From the NCBI GenBank assembly GCA_963971425.1, contig OZ020514.1:19689406-19753405 (forward strand): DNA of 64,000 bases, given 5' to 3'. Position 1 is the stretch's first letter; each line of letters opens with the position of its first letter. This document shows, piece by piece, positions 12,394 through 23,770 of this stretch. Under the pieces are notes generated by a model. It ran no database searches. It saw only the letters and a list, made by a program, of their open reading frames with translations, and had not been told where the DNA came from. This DNA is from Bryoerythrophyllum caledonicum. Taxonomy: Eukaryota > Streptophyta > Bryopsida > Pottiales > Pottiaceae. Position numbers and translations under genes: made by a program.

Positions 12394-15200
12394 ATGTTTT
12401 CTTTGAAGGAGGATGAAGTTTATGTTGACGCTCCTTGGAACCTAGATTTGGTTGGGTTTGATGTCGTTCCTTGTCGCCTTTGGGATGGAACTACAGTCGT
12501 GCTTCATAATAGAATTGGCGTTCGCATCGCAAAGGGGTTGGTTTGTAATTTGAGGTCAAGTGCAATTGTAGGTTCTTCTGATCTCCTTTGCAAATCAAAT
12601 GTTGTGGTCCAAGTGTCTAGTACGTTTATTGAAGACGAAGCTCCTGATGAATAAACAAATCCGTTTAAAACTTGGCATATTCAACAAATCTATCTAAATG
12701 GAGTTAGTCTTTTTAATCACAACCTTAGAGACGTTTATTACACGTAGATGCTTGAGCAAAATAAACCTATAGGTGGAAGCACCCAGTCTTAAGAAGACTT
12801 CTCCAGGAATAACCGTCTTCTTGTTTCTAACAAAGCTCAATTCCTCATGATCCTAGAGTCCATCAATGTTGTAGCCAACAATAATTGTTGGAGCCAAAAT
12901 TGTGTCATGTACTACTCTAGGGCAAAAAATTAAAGTTCTGCGGATGCACATGTACGATGAGATTATCGTGCACTTCAAAATTCATATCAAACTTGACATT
13001 CATAGACATTTTTACAAAAACCTTGCAGGTAGGAAGGTTGTGACTCTAAAGGAGATAGATGTTTGCTCGATTGCGTAGATGAATATTATGGGAGTGAATT
13101 CAAGCACATTCTATTGCAACGCCAAGGACGTTGTTGTTGGATATGCAACCCAACACCACGACAACACTAGTTTACAAAAGCTTAGAAGTCATACCATTGT
13201 TGCTACTGCTATGCTTGGGGCCATCCTTGATGGTGCGGACTGGATATCCCCTACGCTTGGACTTATCCGAGGTAGGCCCCATCTTAAATACATGGGGTCA
13301 CGTTTTTTGGCCTCTTATTTTGGGAGGTCCAGAGGTTTTTTTTGGAATTTTTTTGACAACTTTGGGGCCCACGGCTATTTACCTTAAAAATCCCTCGTTT
13401 GTTCTAAATAGGGCCCCATCCAAAAACAAAATAGGGGCTGGGTTTGGCCCCACTACCTTGTGGCTCCACGCGATAAGTCCGAGCGTGGGGGATATCCTGT
13501 CAAATTGATCCTTGATAGGCATGCCGACCACATGCCTTATAAGTCTCGTGTTTTTTTGTTTGGCAGAATGGCTTTTGGGAAGGTCCTCCCTTCAAATTTT
13601 AAGTAGAAGGATCAAATTCCTCTTTTTGATGAGCACCTCATTGATTGAGCGTTGATTCCAATCTCAACCTCAAAGTTGAGTAAGATACATCGCGTGAGCT
13701 TTCTTAAATTCTCTGTGAAGAAGGGAAGAGACAATTTTGCCAGGTGTTCTACTTGTGGAAAATATCAGGACTAAAAGAAGCTAATTGAACGTGGAACGCA
13801 AGCATCTTTGTTGTGGAAAAAGAAGATGCAAGTTCACATCGGTTCTTCTTTTGTACATCGAGACTTGTATTATCTTAGCCGTTTTCGATCAAAATCGTCG
13901 CCCTAAGAAGTTGTAACTATAATGCATGACAAGATCGACCATTCAAAGATAGCCTCACCAATTTTTTTATAGAAGACAATGCACTTGGATGGTCTTCTGA
14001 TGTTGCCTCTTGCAGTTAGTGGCATGCACACACATGGTCATGAAGACTAGCACTCCGCCCATTATGGCCTCAATCTTTACTCTCACGTTGCCAATTACAC
14101 GGACATGTTTGCAAAAAGATCACACGACTTTGAAAAGCCTCTCAAATCATTGTCTTGGCAACTATTTCCGGAATCTTGTTCCCATCTATTATACGAAGCA
14201 GTGTTACGTGGCGTAGAGGTTTGTTTAGATCTTTTAGGCTAGATTCCAAATATACAGGTTCCGGGTAGGCCTTTGCCTCCAATTGTGAATGAACACATGG
14301 ATAACGTAGTAGGTGATAACCAAAATAGGTTGTTTTTTGTTTTTGATCTCTTCTTGTTGCAAAACGCATCTCTTGCGAGATGCCCAGTGATGAAATATAA
14401 ATTTTTTTGTCATGACGAGGATTGGCTTCAAAGGAACAAGAAGGCACTGGCATTAAATTGTGAAAGGAGGTCTCAGGCAGGCGGTCATAGTGGCCTCGTG
14501 GAGAACCAAATGCATTGCAGCCTTCTTCAATGCGGCATCTCTCAGATGTATTGAAGGGACTACTAGGATTCATTGATTCTTAGAAGAGATCATTGCGGTA
14601 GTCGGTTGAAGCTCGAAGACGTTTGGAGCCATTGTCCTACTACTGGGGAGGGGTTAGAGATGCTCTTATTCTTCACGTGGAAACCCCGATTTCATTGCAA
14701 GAGAGCTTCTAGCCAACGACAAGAATTGTCCATGCTATTGAAGATGAGTTCACAACAGAGGGTGGTGTTCGCAAAGAGTATACTAAAGATGACCATTTTT
14801 TTGGATAGTTGTGTAATCGTCCTTCTCCTTTATTTCGAGTTGAACGTGATTTTTTTGCAGGGTACTTTGTCACATTGCGACCCTGTGGCACTGACCCTAA
14901 ACGTGTTTGGATTGCCCAAGCAATGTCAGATCGGAAATTGAATCCAAATAGGCCAAACACTCTTTAGATCCAATTCTTCTATCCTATATCAAGCAATCCA
15001 CATATTGAACATTTCCATAAAGATTGTAATATAGATGACAACCTTCAATGGACAGTTGAAAAGGGAGTAGCCATGACATGGGAGAGTATTGATTCTGTTT
15101 TGACTACTTGGAAATCAAAGACCAAAAGTAAAGATGGAGGTCATGGTAAAGAAAATTATCCAACCACAAAATTTCCAAGGGGGCAATTAGAGATCATAAA
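12394..15200 (+). pseudogene. Decayed DUF7869-type DNA transposase
   Basis: This is a plus-strand relic of the same protein family as the whole-looking gene at 40.1-43.6 kb. In order it shows IGVRIAKGLVCNLRSSAIVG (cf. VGLQVQRLDRDGLVLCSGRI), VCSIA/NIMGVNSSTFYCN (cf. VCSVAWYTIHGIRKSTFH), ADHMPYKSR (cf. ADQMPHQMR), FARCSTCGKY (cf. FVKCSTCDEF), TIMHDKIDHSKIASP (cf. VIHDKMDTAKTALP) and PPIVNEHMDNVVGDNQNRLF (cf. PPKLFLQLNNSAKDNKNQYL). The HD and DN motifs probably mark the RNase H-like catalytic core. Several stops and frame changes, plus a MITE insertion, show it is long dead. The first half appears as a 132-codon frame at 12,256-12,654. Confidence 0.7.
13250..13489. mobile_element. MITE, 240 bp, with 18-bp terminal inverted repeats
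   Basis: The ends are CCTACGCTTGGACTTATC and, reading inward on the other strand, CCCACGCTCGGACTTATC, which match at 16 of 18 positions. It is flanked on both sides by the 8-bp duplication GGATATCC (13,242-13,249 and 13,490-13,497). Eight-base duplications are typical of hAT-type insertion, but the end sequence is not a classical hAT end, so the superfamily is uncertain. It lies inside the decayed transposase, between the GADWI and ADHMP segments, so it is younger than that gene. Confidence 0.75.
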
Positions 15201-15249
15201 GGAGTCCATGCAACACTAGGTGCTTTTGGATTATAATAGCCCTAGATAT

Positions 15250-16250
15250 ATAATCTTTGATATCAATGCAATTGCAAATTGTGATGAGTAGTACTTCATG
15301 TAGTACGGTTAGGTCTTTTGGGTCTTATTTGTTTGGGGACATTATTCCAATCCTCTCCATTTTGGATGCTAATCATTCCTATACAATAATAATTAATTCA
15401 CTATTTAAGCCAATACATTCTAAATTGTTAGTATGTTGTTCTTAATTTTTTGTTTTGAGTATTGATCAACGTGGGTAGAAGTCAGCTAGGATTACTTGCT
15501 TTTGGGCAAAAAAAATATACCTGAAAGTATATTTTTTGGACATAAAAACTTGATTTTGCCCAATTCAATGGAAAAAAAGGTTTTTCTACAGAAAAAAATA
15601 TGTTTCAAGATGTATCTTTGCATGTTGTATTTGATTGGATAAGATATCAAAGAAAAAATCAACATTAATTCCTATTTTAGGAGCCTTGAAGAAATATCTC
15701 GTTTTTTAGCAATAAAAGTGAAAATAAGTTTCCAATCTAGAATTTTCAATTATAACATATGAACACATTATGGCGTAAATATGTTCCAAAACTTTTGAAG
15801 TATTTAACTTCCTAGAACTCTCAAAATAAGTATATTTGGCGAATGTTATACACTTGTGACAAGTATATATTGATGAAAGATATACCTATATTAGCCAAAC
15901 CGTAAGTCATAACTCAATATTTTTCGGGTTCTCAGACTTTAAATCAAGGCAATTATCACATTCCATCAATAGAATTCCAAGATTGGTCTCACATTTGCAC
16001 TATGCAACAAAAGAAGGTTCATGACTCTATTCAAAACCATTTGTGACACTATAAATATACCACCTTAGTGGACTTTCACCCATATGTAATGTTTGATTCT
16101 CGTCCTTCAATATTGCAACATTAGAAATTGTCTCCTCTACGAGGGCGCTTTATCTTTATCTTCTCCTCACAATTTGTCATAGAAATATAGTGGTAGTGCG
16201 TACTTTAGCTATAGCAAGTTGATGTGTATGCATGGTATTTTTTAATCACT
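15250..16250. other. AT-rich stretch without a gene
   Basis: No reading frame of note. It may contain the decayed 3' part of the transposase at its left edge. Confidence 0.4.
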
Positions 16251-16275
16251 ATAGTTGCATCAGATGGTGCACACT

Positions 16276-18900
16276 TTACCTCCACCCAAGCTGAAGTGTA
16301 TAGAATGTGGTTGCCCAATTTTCTACTAATATGTTGTAAAACTCATATCTTTGGTTTTTATGAAATGTATAGCAGAAGGATTGTACGGAATGTATACCTC
16401 TAATGGTTTGATGCACAACTATATTATTTTGGAAGACAATAAATCTCCCAATATAATGAATACGGTGTTGTGGAAAAAACCTATTCATGCAAGCCATGGT
16501 ATCTAGGCATGTTGGGTGGAAGACATGCGTACAAGATCCGAGCGTGTATGCTGGCTGTAGACCAAATCTCTCCAAATACAACGAGCACGTTCTTCCATTT
16601 TGAGCCACTCTAGGAAGCTTTTAGGCGTTCTCATGGTTGCCTTCGTAGGATCAATAGCACGGTTCTTCACGGCATACGGCAGTTACTCCTCATTATGCTC
16701 ATTTGACCAATCAATTGCACCATTGCCGGTCAAGGCCTCATTTGAATGACGCAGCCTCTTAAGCATGATGTTAGAGTCTGCCCATTACCTTACGTGAGTT
16801 GTCAAGTTGATAGCTTCCGAGTAAATTCTTGTGTCTAGAGGCGCTTCACATCCTTGACGCTCGTACTGTATAACAACGCTCAAAGGGCTAGCCTAATGCA
16901 ATGCCGTGGCCTCTTTCTCTTCAACTTTGTAACCAATGTGCAATGTAACACCGTGGCCGAGAGAGCCAACAAGGTTGAATCCAAATCAATGCGCACCATC
17001 AGCGCGTCTAGTTTCTTCACACTTTTACACTATCAACACAACTATCTCATTCTCGGCCTCATCTCTGCCCATTTTTGCCAATGTTTTTCCCTTCTCCAAG
17101 ATGATAATGGACTCAACCGTCTCCCTGACATATGTCACTACTTCCTTTCTACAAAGGTGGTAGTTAAGTAGGATGCTCTCTATGGAAGCTGTTGGACCTC
17201 CTCCTTCAGATGTTCATCAAACATACTCTCTTCCGCACTTGCCTATTCAACGACAATCTTTGCCATTGACTCCTGTACCTTTGAGTCAAATTTGGCCTCC
17301 AAGCATACCCGTTCTTCTGCTAAACTATCCCTACAACAATGTCTGTACGCCCTCGTCTACCGTTATAGGGCTTGCTTGCGGCTAAGGCATCCAAGTGTCA
17401 AGGTTGTCGTCACGATCTATGGGCAGCCATAAGGGATCCTCCGTCAACGCGCCTCAGGGTTCAAGTATTGATGGAAGGCATGCATGGCATTTGCCCTATA
17501 TTGTTGCAGGCTCGGCCCGACACATTGGAAGGTCATCATCATTAACAACAATGGCTCCAATGATCTCCTAGACTATGGTGTCTACTTCAATTAAATCCAA
17601 CTCCTCTTGTAACTCACAAATCTTGAGCATGAGGGCGTCTGTGCATTCTCTCTCGCTCGCACCAATGTTCTTCTTGAAGATAGTCCCTCTCCCATTGGAC
17701 TATCTCAGCTCTTCCTTCAACTATATGATTTCTGCACGGTCTTATGCTATTACATTGTCTAAATCACCCATGTGCTTCTTTAAGTCCTCCACAGTCTTCC
17801 TACGGCATGCTTGTCCTTCAAAACTTGCTCTATCTCGTGCCAAACTTCGTCGTGTTGTTTATTGAGGTTTTCTAAGTCGTAGCTCATAGCCTCATCTAAG
17901 GCCCATTTCACTATGTTGTAATCTTTGTTACGTTGTGTCAATTGCTCCTCTAATGTGGCAAAGGATGCCTTGATCTTGTCCCTCTCTACCGTCAACAGGT
18001 CGAGCTCAGAGACAATCCTTGTATTCTCCTCTTGTTCAAAGTTGAATAGGGTCAATATAAAGTGCCCTTTGGAAGCAGAGAGGCGGCGTCTTGGGGCGGA
18101 AATTGTACAAAGGGGCCCAACGGAGTCTGTATCGTTCCCTAAACTTGGGCTCGATGATTGAGCGCGGTGCCTTCCAATTCCATGTACCAAGTTCTCCTTT
18201 GATGTTGGTTCTACGCTACTCCTAGTATGGAGCATGTGGTCAATGATGCTTGCCTCTCCTATGCAACATGTTCCAAAATTGTCTGTCTCATGTAGGCAAT
18301 GCCTTTGTTTTTGGTACGTATAGATTCGGGATGTCACTTCCCTTGTGAATGGAGTCCTTTGCATAAGGTAAGGACTTCCAATCCACCTTTCTACCCTACC
18401 TCAACTCCGCGTAGACCATTGTGGCAAATCCGTAGCACATCTTGCCCTTTGAAAATGTCCGCTTGGGAGACAATGTTTTCTGCACCTTACGAGCATTTGA
18501 ACAAAGTGAGGATCAACTGAATGGTTGAAACTTATCTCATTTTGTTTGTAATTATACATCCACCAGTCCTTGTTGAACACCTTATCAATGTGGCACATCT
18601 TCACAAACTTCCTTGCCGTACTTAAGATCCACGGCTCCCCCGCGTCTTCTCAACCCAACTACGCCTTTATAGCGTTGTTGAGTGTAATTTCTAGTGAAAG
18701 AGGTTGGGGCTTCCCTTTTTACTTCTTCCTAAAGTTCCAAGAACCTTCAATGTCTATATAAGTCAACTTCTTCTTGTTCTTTTGTTCCCTACTATTAATA
18801 ATATGTGCAACAAACAAAGCCATGGTAAACGAGACGCGTATAGTCCACAATAGTCCTTTCACTCTCTAAGCACCCAATATTTTATGGTTCCTGCAAGAAG
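16276..18900 (-). pseudogene. Decayed gene: coiled coil plus C-terminal RING-like zinc finger
   Basis: The minus-strand frame at 18,364-17,780 carries a clear coiled-coil segment (ELDLLTVERDKIKASFATLE onward, then QHDEVWHEIEQVLKDKHAV). Downstream, at 16,608-16,276, the frame has CSLYLERFGLQPAYTLGSC followed by THVFHPTCLDTM, a C-x2-H-x-F-H-x2-C pattern like the middle of a RING or PHD finger. Later cysteines expected in a full finger are replaced (FPQHR where CPxCR would be usual). Upstream, at 18,604-18,401, is a conserved-looking NEISFNHSVDPHFVQML segment. Stops break the reading between the parts. I infer one degenerate repeated gene of unknown function. Confidence 0.4.
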
Positions 18901-19129
18901 CAACGTGAATTAGATAAAATGGTGCAAGCATGTATTGGGCAGTCCTCCTTGCCACTGCTCTATAATGAGAGGGCGCAAAAATCAGCCCCACTGAATGCTT
19001 GTGACCTCCTAATTCTTTTATCAAGTTTGCGCCAAGGCACCCAAGAGGCAAACCTTATATGCTCAATCCAAAGGGAAGGAGAGGAAGTGATCAAAAAATG
19101 TTCTGATAGGGCCTCATAAGGCCGGTCAG

Positions 19130-19470
19130 TGTTGGGGACCCGAGGTTGGGCGACCGGAGCGGCCAGGCCTGTCGCTTGACTAGTCGCCCCATGGAAGAGG
19201 CTGCCTCCCAAGGTCGCCTCTCTTAAGGATTGACTACCCTTTTGATAAGATTGGTCGCCTCACCAAACGCCCCTTGGGAAGGGCTGCCCTTGCAAGGTTG
19301 CTAGAAGGCGACCCCTTCTAGAAGGCAACCGCCAAGGTGACTAGATTAAATGCCTGGACGATTGCCCGGTTGAAAAAGTTGCCTTTTCAAGGTTGCCCTT
19401 AAGTGATCTCTTTAAAGGGGAGCGACACGGTCACCAGCTATTCCCATCCTAGAAAAGGTCGCCAACAAAG
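19130..19470. repeat. GC-richer patch with repeated GGTCGCC/GGCGACC
   Basis: GGTCGCC or its complement recurs about ten times between 19,150 and 19,460 in otherwise AT-rich DNA. The patch starts near TGTTGGGGACCCGAGG, which looks like an LTR start, but no matching end or second copy was found. It is possibly an LTR relic. Confidence 0.3.
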
Positions 19471-20534
19471 ATCCAAAAAACGACTTGAAAAGTGACATGC
19501 TCACAAAATTTCATAAATTCTAACTGGACGGATTGAAAGATTATAGTATTTAAAGTCAATTAAATTGTTCAATTCTTTTACCGCGTTCATTGGATCAGCA
19601 AGCTTTGACTTCACTTGGTGTCAAACCTTTACACTATATAAGGACTAAATCCATTAGCATCGTAATGAGCATGATGTTAGTTTTCTTGTACACCAAATTG
19701 TAGAGATAGAAGAGGGGTGTAGCATATGTAAAACAATTGTGCAAGGCGTGGAGGTTTAAAAATTGCAAGTTTGCGTTTTAATTTTTTACAAAACTAATAA
19801 ATTTATAGTTCAATGATAATCCAAATGATCAGTAAGAAGATTTACATTTCAAATTGTTGTAGGGAGAATTTTTAAAAAAAAATATGAATACCACTAAGTT
19901 TTATGTGGAAAGGAAGAAGTCCTTTTGCTACCTTGCCCGACAATGTGTAACAATGTGTAAAAATGTTTGACTTGGGTTAATATGCTATTTTTATTAAATA
20001 TGAAGAATGAATTTCTTACAATATGAAGGAAAAGAATATTATTTGCTAGTATTGAAAATCTCACATTCAATAGAGTGTCCTAGCAAAGTTTTTGGAGGTG
20101 CCCAAATTGCTTGCTCTCCACATTTGAAATTCAAAACCCTATAATTTTTTCTTTATATGTCGGGTTTAGGAAAAGATTGTTCTCCCATTGAGGTCTTAGT
20201 AATGTCTTTCTATTGAAAACATTTAAAAGTGGAATGCCAAAAATTGACACCATAAGAACCTAATTAAACTTTCAAAAAGCCGATATATTAATAAATGTAC
20301 TAGCCCATATGTTTACAAATGTACAAACTTTGTATAATATATATAGAGTCTCAAATTTTGTATTTTAATCATTTACATCACCTATGAGTCTATGATTTCA
20401 AATTTGTCCAGTTGAACACCATTTTTGTTTCAATCATTATAATACTCTTTCAAACTAATTTAATTATGATTTTTTATTCCAAGAAACTAACAAATGAAGG
20501 TCAACATTGTTAAGTAGTAATCAATATTCCATAT

Positions 20535-21590
20535 TCACAATGTTAAAAGATTGCAAAGCCAGATAATTTCCATTGTACTTTGGCTAGTTGCCATGCACTC
20601 GGCTTTTGTCGTGAACAAGGCAATGGTTGGTTGCCTCTTGCAATTCCACCAAATGGCACCAACTCTAACAAAGAACACATACCTTGTTGTCAAACAACAA
20701 TCGTTTGTACCTGCTGCCCAATCTGCATCGCAATACTCCCTTAAAGGAATGTCCTTGTCACTAAAACACAATTTGTGATCTATGTACCTTGCAAGTACTA
20801 CATGATGCGCTTCACGGCACTCTAATGTGTTGGACTAGCCCTAGACATGAATTGGCTCACCATGCTCACCGCAAATGCAAGGTCAAGTCGTGTGTCTACC
20901 ATGGCATACATCAATGACCTAACTCTATCCTTGTATGACACATTTTTCATCACACATTGAATTGCCTCAAACTCTTCCTCCAAAAGCTTCAACAACTTGA
21001 CATTCACATCAAGAGCGGTACCAATAGGCTTGCACTCCTCCATGCTGAAGCGCTTGAGCACCTCAACGTACTTCTTTAGGCTCATGGTGATGGTGCCTAT
21101 CTTGTGGTCTTTCACAAATTCCACACCAAGACGATACTTTAAATCACTAAGACTGCTCATCTCAAACTCCGTGTTGTGCTTACCTTTGAGCCACGCCAAC
21201 TTAACCAAAAGTCTAGCCAAGATGATCAAGTCATCCATGTAGATGAGGACTATCAACAAGAACTCACCCGTTTTCTTGATGTACAAAGAATGCTCCGCTT
21301 ATTTTCTAGTAAAACCTTCCTTGGTGATGAAGCGTCAATGCGTTGGTACCATGCTCTTGGTGATTGCTTGAGTCAATATAATGACTTTTTGAGCTTGCAT
21401 ACAAGATGATCAAAGTCTCCTTGTACAAAACCTTGCAATTGGTCCATGTAGATGTCCTCCTCCAACTCAACATTCAAGAATGCGGTCTTCACATCCATTT
21501 GGTGGATCTCCAAGTCCAAGGCCGCTCCAAGTGCAAGAATGCACCAAATGGTGGTGAACTTGGCAATGAGAGGGGTGACAGTCGACTAAG
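20535..21590 (-). mobile_element. Ty1/copia retrotransposon fragment (RT and RNase H)
   Basis: Minus-strand frames show copia-type reverse transcriptase pieces (MDVKTAFLN-like at about 21.5 kb; YMDDLIILA at about 21.25 kb) followed by the copia RNase H (LREYCDADWAAGTND and TTKAECMATSQSTMEIIWL at about 20.6 kb). The order RT then RNase H fits copia. It is an old, broken fragment with several breaks. No LTRs were identified beside it. Confidence 0.85.
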
Positions 21591-21599
21591 GTAGTACAA

Positions 21600-22185
21600 A
21601 AAACCTGTCACATAGGATGCAGGGATAAGTCATGAGATTCTTTTGCTATCTAGTGCCAATGTGGGTTTGATTTTAGAATTCTTCTGATGGAGTGTTATTG
21701 CTTACTTCAATAGCAGTAGAAGAATCCTAAAAAAAAAAAGTTCCTGCTCATGGTATTGCCAATAAAAGTATGTCTTTCATTACTACATACTTGTCACAGA
21801 CAAGACAAATCAGACAAATATACTCTTTTTGAGAGTTTCAGGAGGCAAAATACTTCAAAATTTTTAGAAGACATTTATACCATAATGTGCTCCTACATTA
21901 TAATTGAATATTTTAGATCCAAAACTAAGTTTGTTTCTTATTGGTAAAAAATAAGCTATTTTTCCAAGTAGCCTAAATGAGAAGTTAATGTTGATTTTTG
22001 CTCCAAATTCTTATTGAACATTCTTTAGCATACAAAAATTTATCTTACAATATAAAATGTTTTCAAAAATACTTATTTTTTCCATTATTTTCTTCAAAAT
22101 CTACTTTTCGGTGCCTTGATTCAACATATATACTACGTAGTATATTTAGTATATTATTAGTCTTTGTAGTATGCAGTATTATCAT
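21600..22185. other. AT-rich DNA between copia fragment and LINE
   Basis: No gene seen. It carries several short A and T runs and ends at the presumed 3' edge of the LINE. Confidence 0.35.
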
Positions 22186-22216
22186 CTCGGGAAAGGGTTG
22201 AGCCACAAGAAGAAGA

Positions 22217-22243
22217 ACGCCGGTTCCCAAAGGGGACCGGCGT
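22217..22243. other. Hairpin near LINE 3' end
   Basis: ACGCCGGTTCCC and GGGGACCGGCGT form a 12-bp stem with one G-T pair around an AAA loop. It sits in the putative 3' untranslated part of the minus-strand LINE. It may be a structure recognised by the reverse transcriptase; that role is inferred. Confidence 0.5.
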
Positions 22244-22364
22244 GAATAAAGTGTGTTTGTTCCACTACTAAGACCATGCCCACCGGATAGGGTATTAGTA
22301 AGCTGGAACTACTTCCCCCTTTCGAGGATAGACACTATGTAACGGGTAGCAAGAAACTCCCCAA

Positions 22365-22470
22365 ACAAACAACCAACCAATTAACCAACCAACTAACCAA
22401 GCGAGTAGCCAAAAACCAGAAACTGACCAAGCAAGTAGCCAAAAATTACAAACCTAACCAATCAAGATAA
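22365..22470. repeat. AACC/CAAG-rich short repeat in LINE 3' region
   Basis: Repeated ACCAACCAA and TTAACCAACCAACTAACC, followed by repeats of CAAGC-AGTAGCCAAAAA. The tract is short, impure and non-coding. Confidence 0.5.
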
Positions 22471-22489
22471 ATCAAGGCAAGGGAAGAAA

Positions 22490-23770
22490 TTAGGGGGGGT
22501 CTTGCGTATCGAGAAGGGCTTGGTTGTTTTCAATTTTGAGTTCATGTAGTAAAATGGACATGGCATATTGAGTAGCGATGGTGTTAATGTTTTTGAAGGA
22601 GGTTTTAATTGTTTCAATGGATATCTTGAAGGTATCCTCTAGAGTTTTCATAGATGGGATAAAGGTGGTGGCACGAGCGCCAAATGTGATTACAATAAGG
22701 GGGTCCACATTCCATCCGAGGGCAATGATATAGTCAATAAGGGGTTGGTATTTATCTATTTTATTTTGGATTGTTTCGGGGGAAAATCTATCGTTGCAAT
22801 ATGTGAATTCAATGAATTGAATGGTGTAGTCTTGGTTGATGTTATCGAATGGTGGGTCATTATGTGGTAAACCTCTAACACAAAGGATGTCGGGTTTGAG
22901 CCTAGCGTTGCAATGACACCTTTGGGTCACACATGAGCATGGGAGTAGCCAAGGAGGGACCATATTTTCTTGTGGATTGTTATTAAAGGTGCCGGCGTTC
23001 AGTAGTATAAAACATCTCGATTTGTTGCAGGAGGTGATTAGTTTTCGAACTTCCCATACCGCTTTATTATGTCTTTTAACAATTAGAGAGTGTATGTGGT
23101 GGTTTCGGCATTTGAGTAGAACATGAAGCCATGTGTCGCGGTCCGTTGAGGAGCATATGGGGCATGATATGGATGGGAATCTTTCTATTCCAAAGAAGTG
23201 TTGTTTGCGAGCGTTTCCCATATATTGGCCAGTACGGAATTTGATGAGGCATGTTATTTGTGAGTCTGAGATGATGGGGTTTTTCCAAAAATTTGTAGAG
23301 AGTTCATTGTCTATGTTGTTATTGTTAGTCCATTTTTCTATGTTAGGAATATTATCTGAGATTGTGTCAAGGTTGTTGTAGAGGTCTTGTTTTTTGAGAT
23401 ATTTGCCCAAGAATCTAATTGGGCCTTTGTCGGGGGTATCTTCTTTGGAAGGCCAATCTTCTTTTTGGAAGTAGTATGGGGTGGCATGGGCATGTTCGTG
23501 TGGATCTTTGGCATTTTTGTGTGTTTTTTCTCGGCCTTCTTTTGCTAATTTGTCTGCTTGTTCGTTACCATCAATGTTGGCATGGGTTCTCACTTTGTGG
23601 AGGGTTGTGATTTGTGTTCGGTTTTGTAACATTTGGACCATTGACGTTAATATGGTTTGGTCGGGGTGGCTATTGTAAAGGGTAGGGTGTGTGTAGTGTG
23701 ATTTTTTACCACTCTGATAAAACACCCAAGTGTACCTACACCTCATAGGATTCGTTACGGGGATGATCAT
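22490..23770 (-). CDS. LINE ORF2 C-terminus: RNase H end, zinc finger, PD-(D/E)xK-like endonuclease
   Basis: This open frame of 426 codons is the longest piece of the LINE. Codons before about residue 25 belong to the inserted DNA. From SHYTHPTLYN it is LINE. RNase H motif HANIDGNEQADKLAKEG lies near residues 62-80. The cysteine-histidine segment CPICSS-HVLLKCRNHH is near residue 200. KPDILCVRG and FIEFTYCND near residues 285-315 fit the conserved acidic pair of restriction-like endonucleases, with K/Y-rich text following. The usual role is target cleavage during target-primed reverse transcription. The piece has no start codon of its own and is not a stand-alone gene. Confidence 0.7.
   Translation of the reverse strand: MIIPVTNPMRCRYTWVFYQSGKKSHYTHPTLYNSHPDQTILTSMVQMLQNRTQITTLHKVRTHANIDGNEQADKLAKEGREKTHKNAKDPHEHAHATPYYFQKEDWPSKEDTPDKGPIRFLGKYLKKQDLYNNLDTISDNIPNIEKWTNNNNIDNELSTNFWKNPIISDSQITCLIKFRTGQYMGNARKQHFFGIERFPSISCPICSSTDRDTWLHVLLKCRNHHIHSLIVKRHNKAVWEVRKLITSCNKSRCFILLNAGTFNNNPQENMVPPWLLPCSCVTQRCHCNARLKPDILCVRGLPHNDPPFDNINQDYTIQFIEFTYCNDRFSPETIQNKIDKYQPLIDYIIALGWNVDPLIVITFGARATTFIPSMKTLEDTFKISIETIKTSFKNINTIATQYAMSILLHELKIENNQALLDTQDPP

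Noticed and set aside
13079-13508. Two frames of 102 and 125 codons
   Set aside because: One mixes a transposase remnant with the MITE; the other is mostly MITE sequence.
19130-19470. LTR of the copia fragment
   Set aside because: Only the TGTTGGGG-like start is suggestive; there is no second copy, no matching end and no target duplication.
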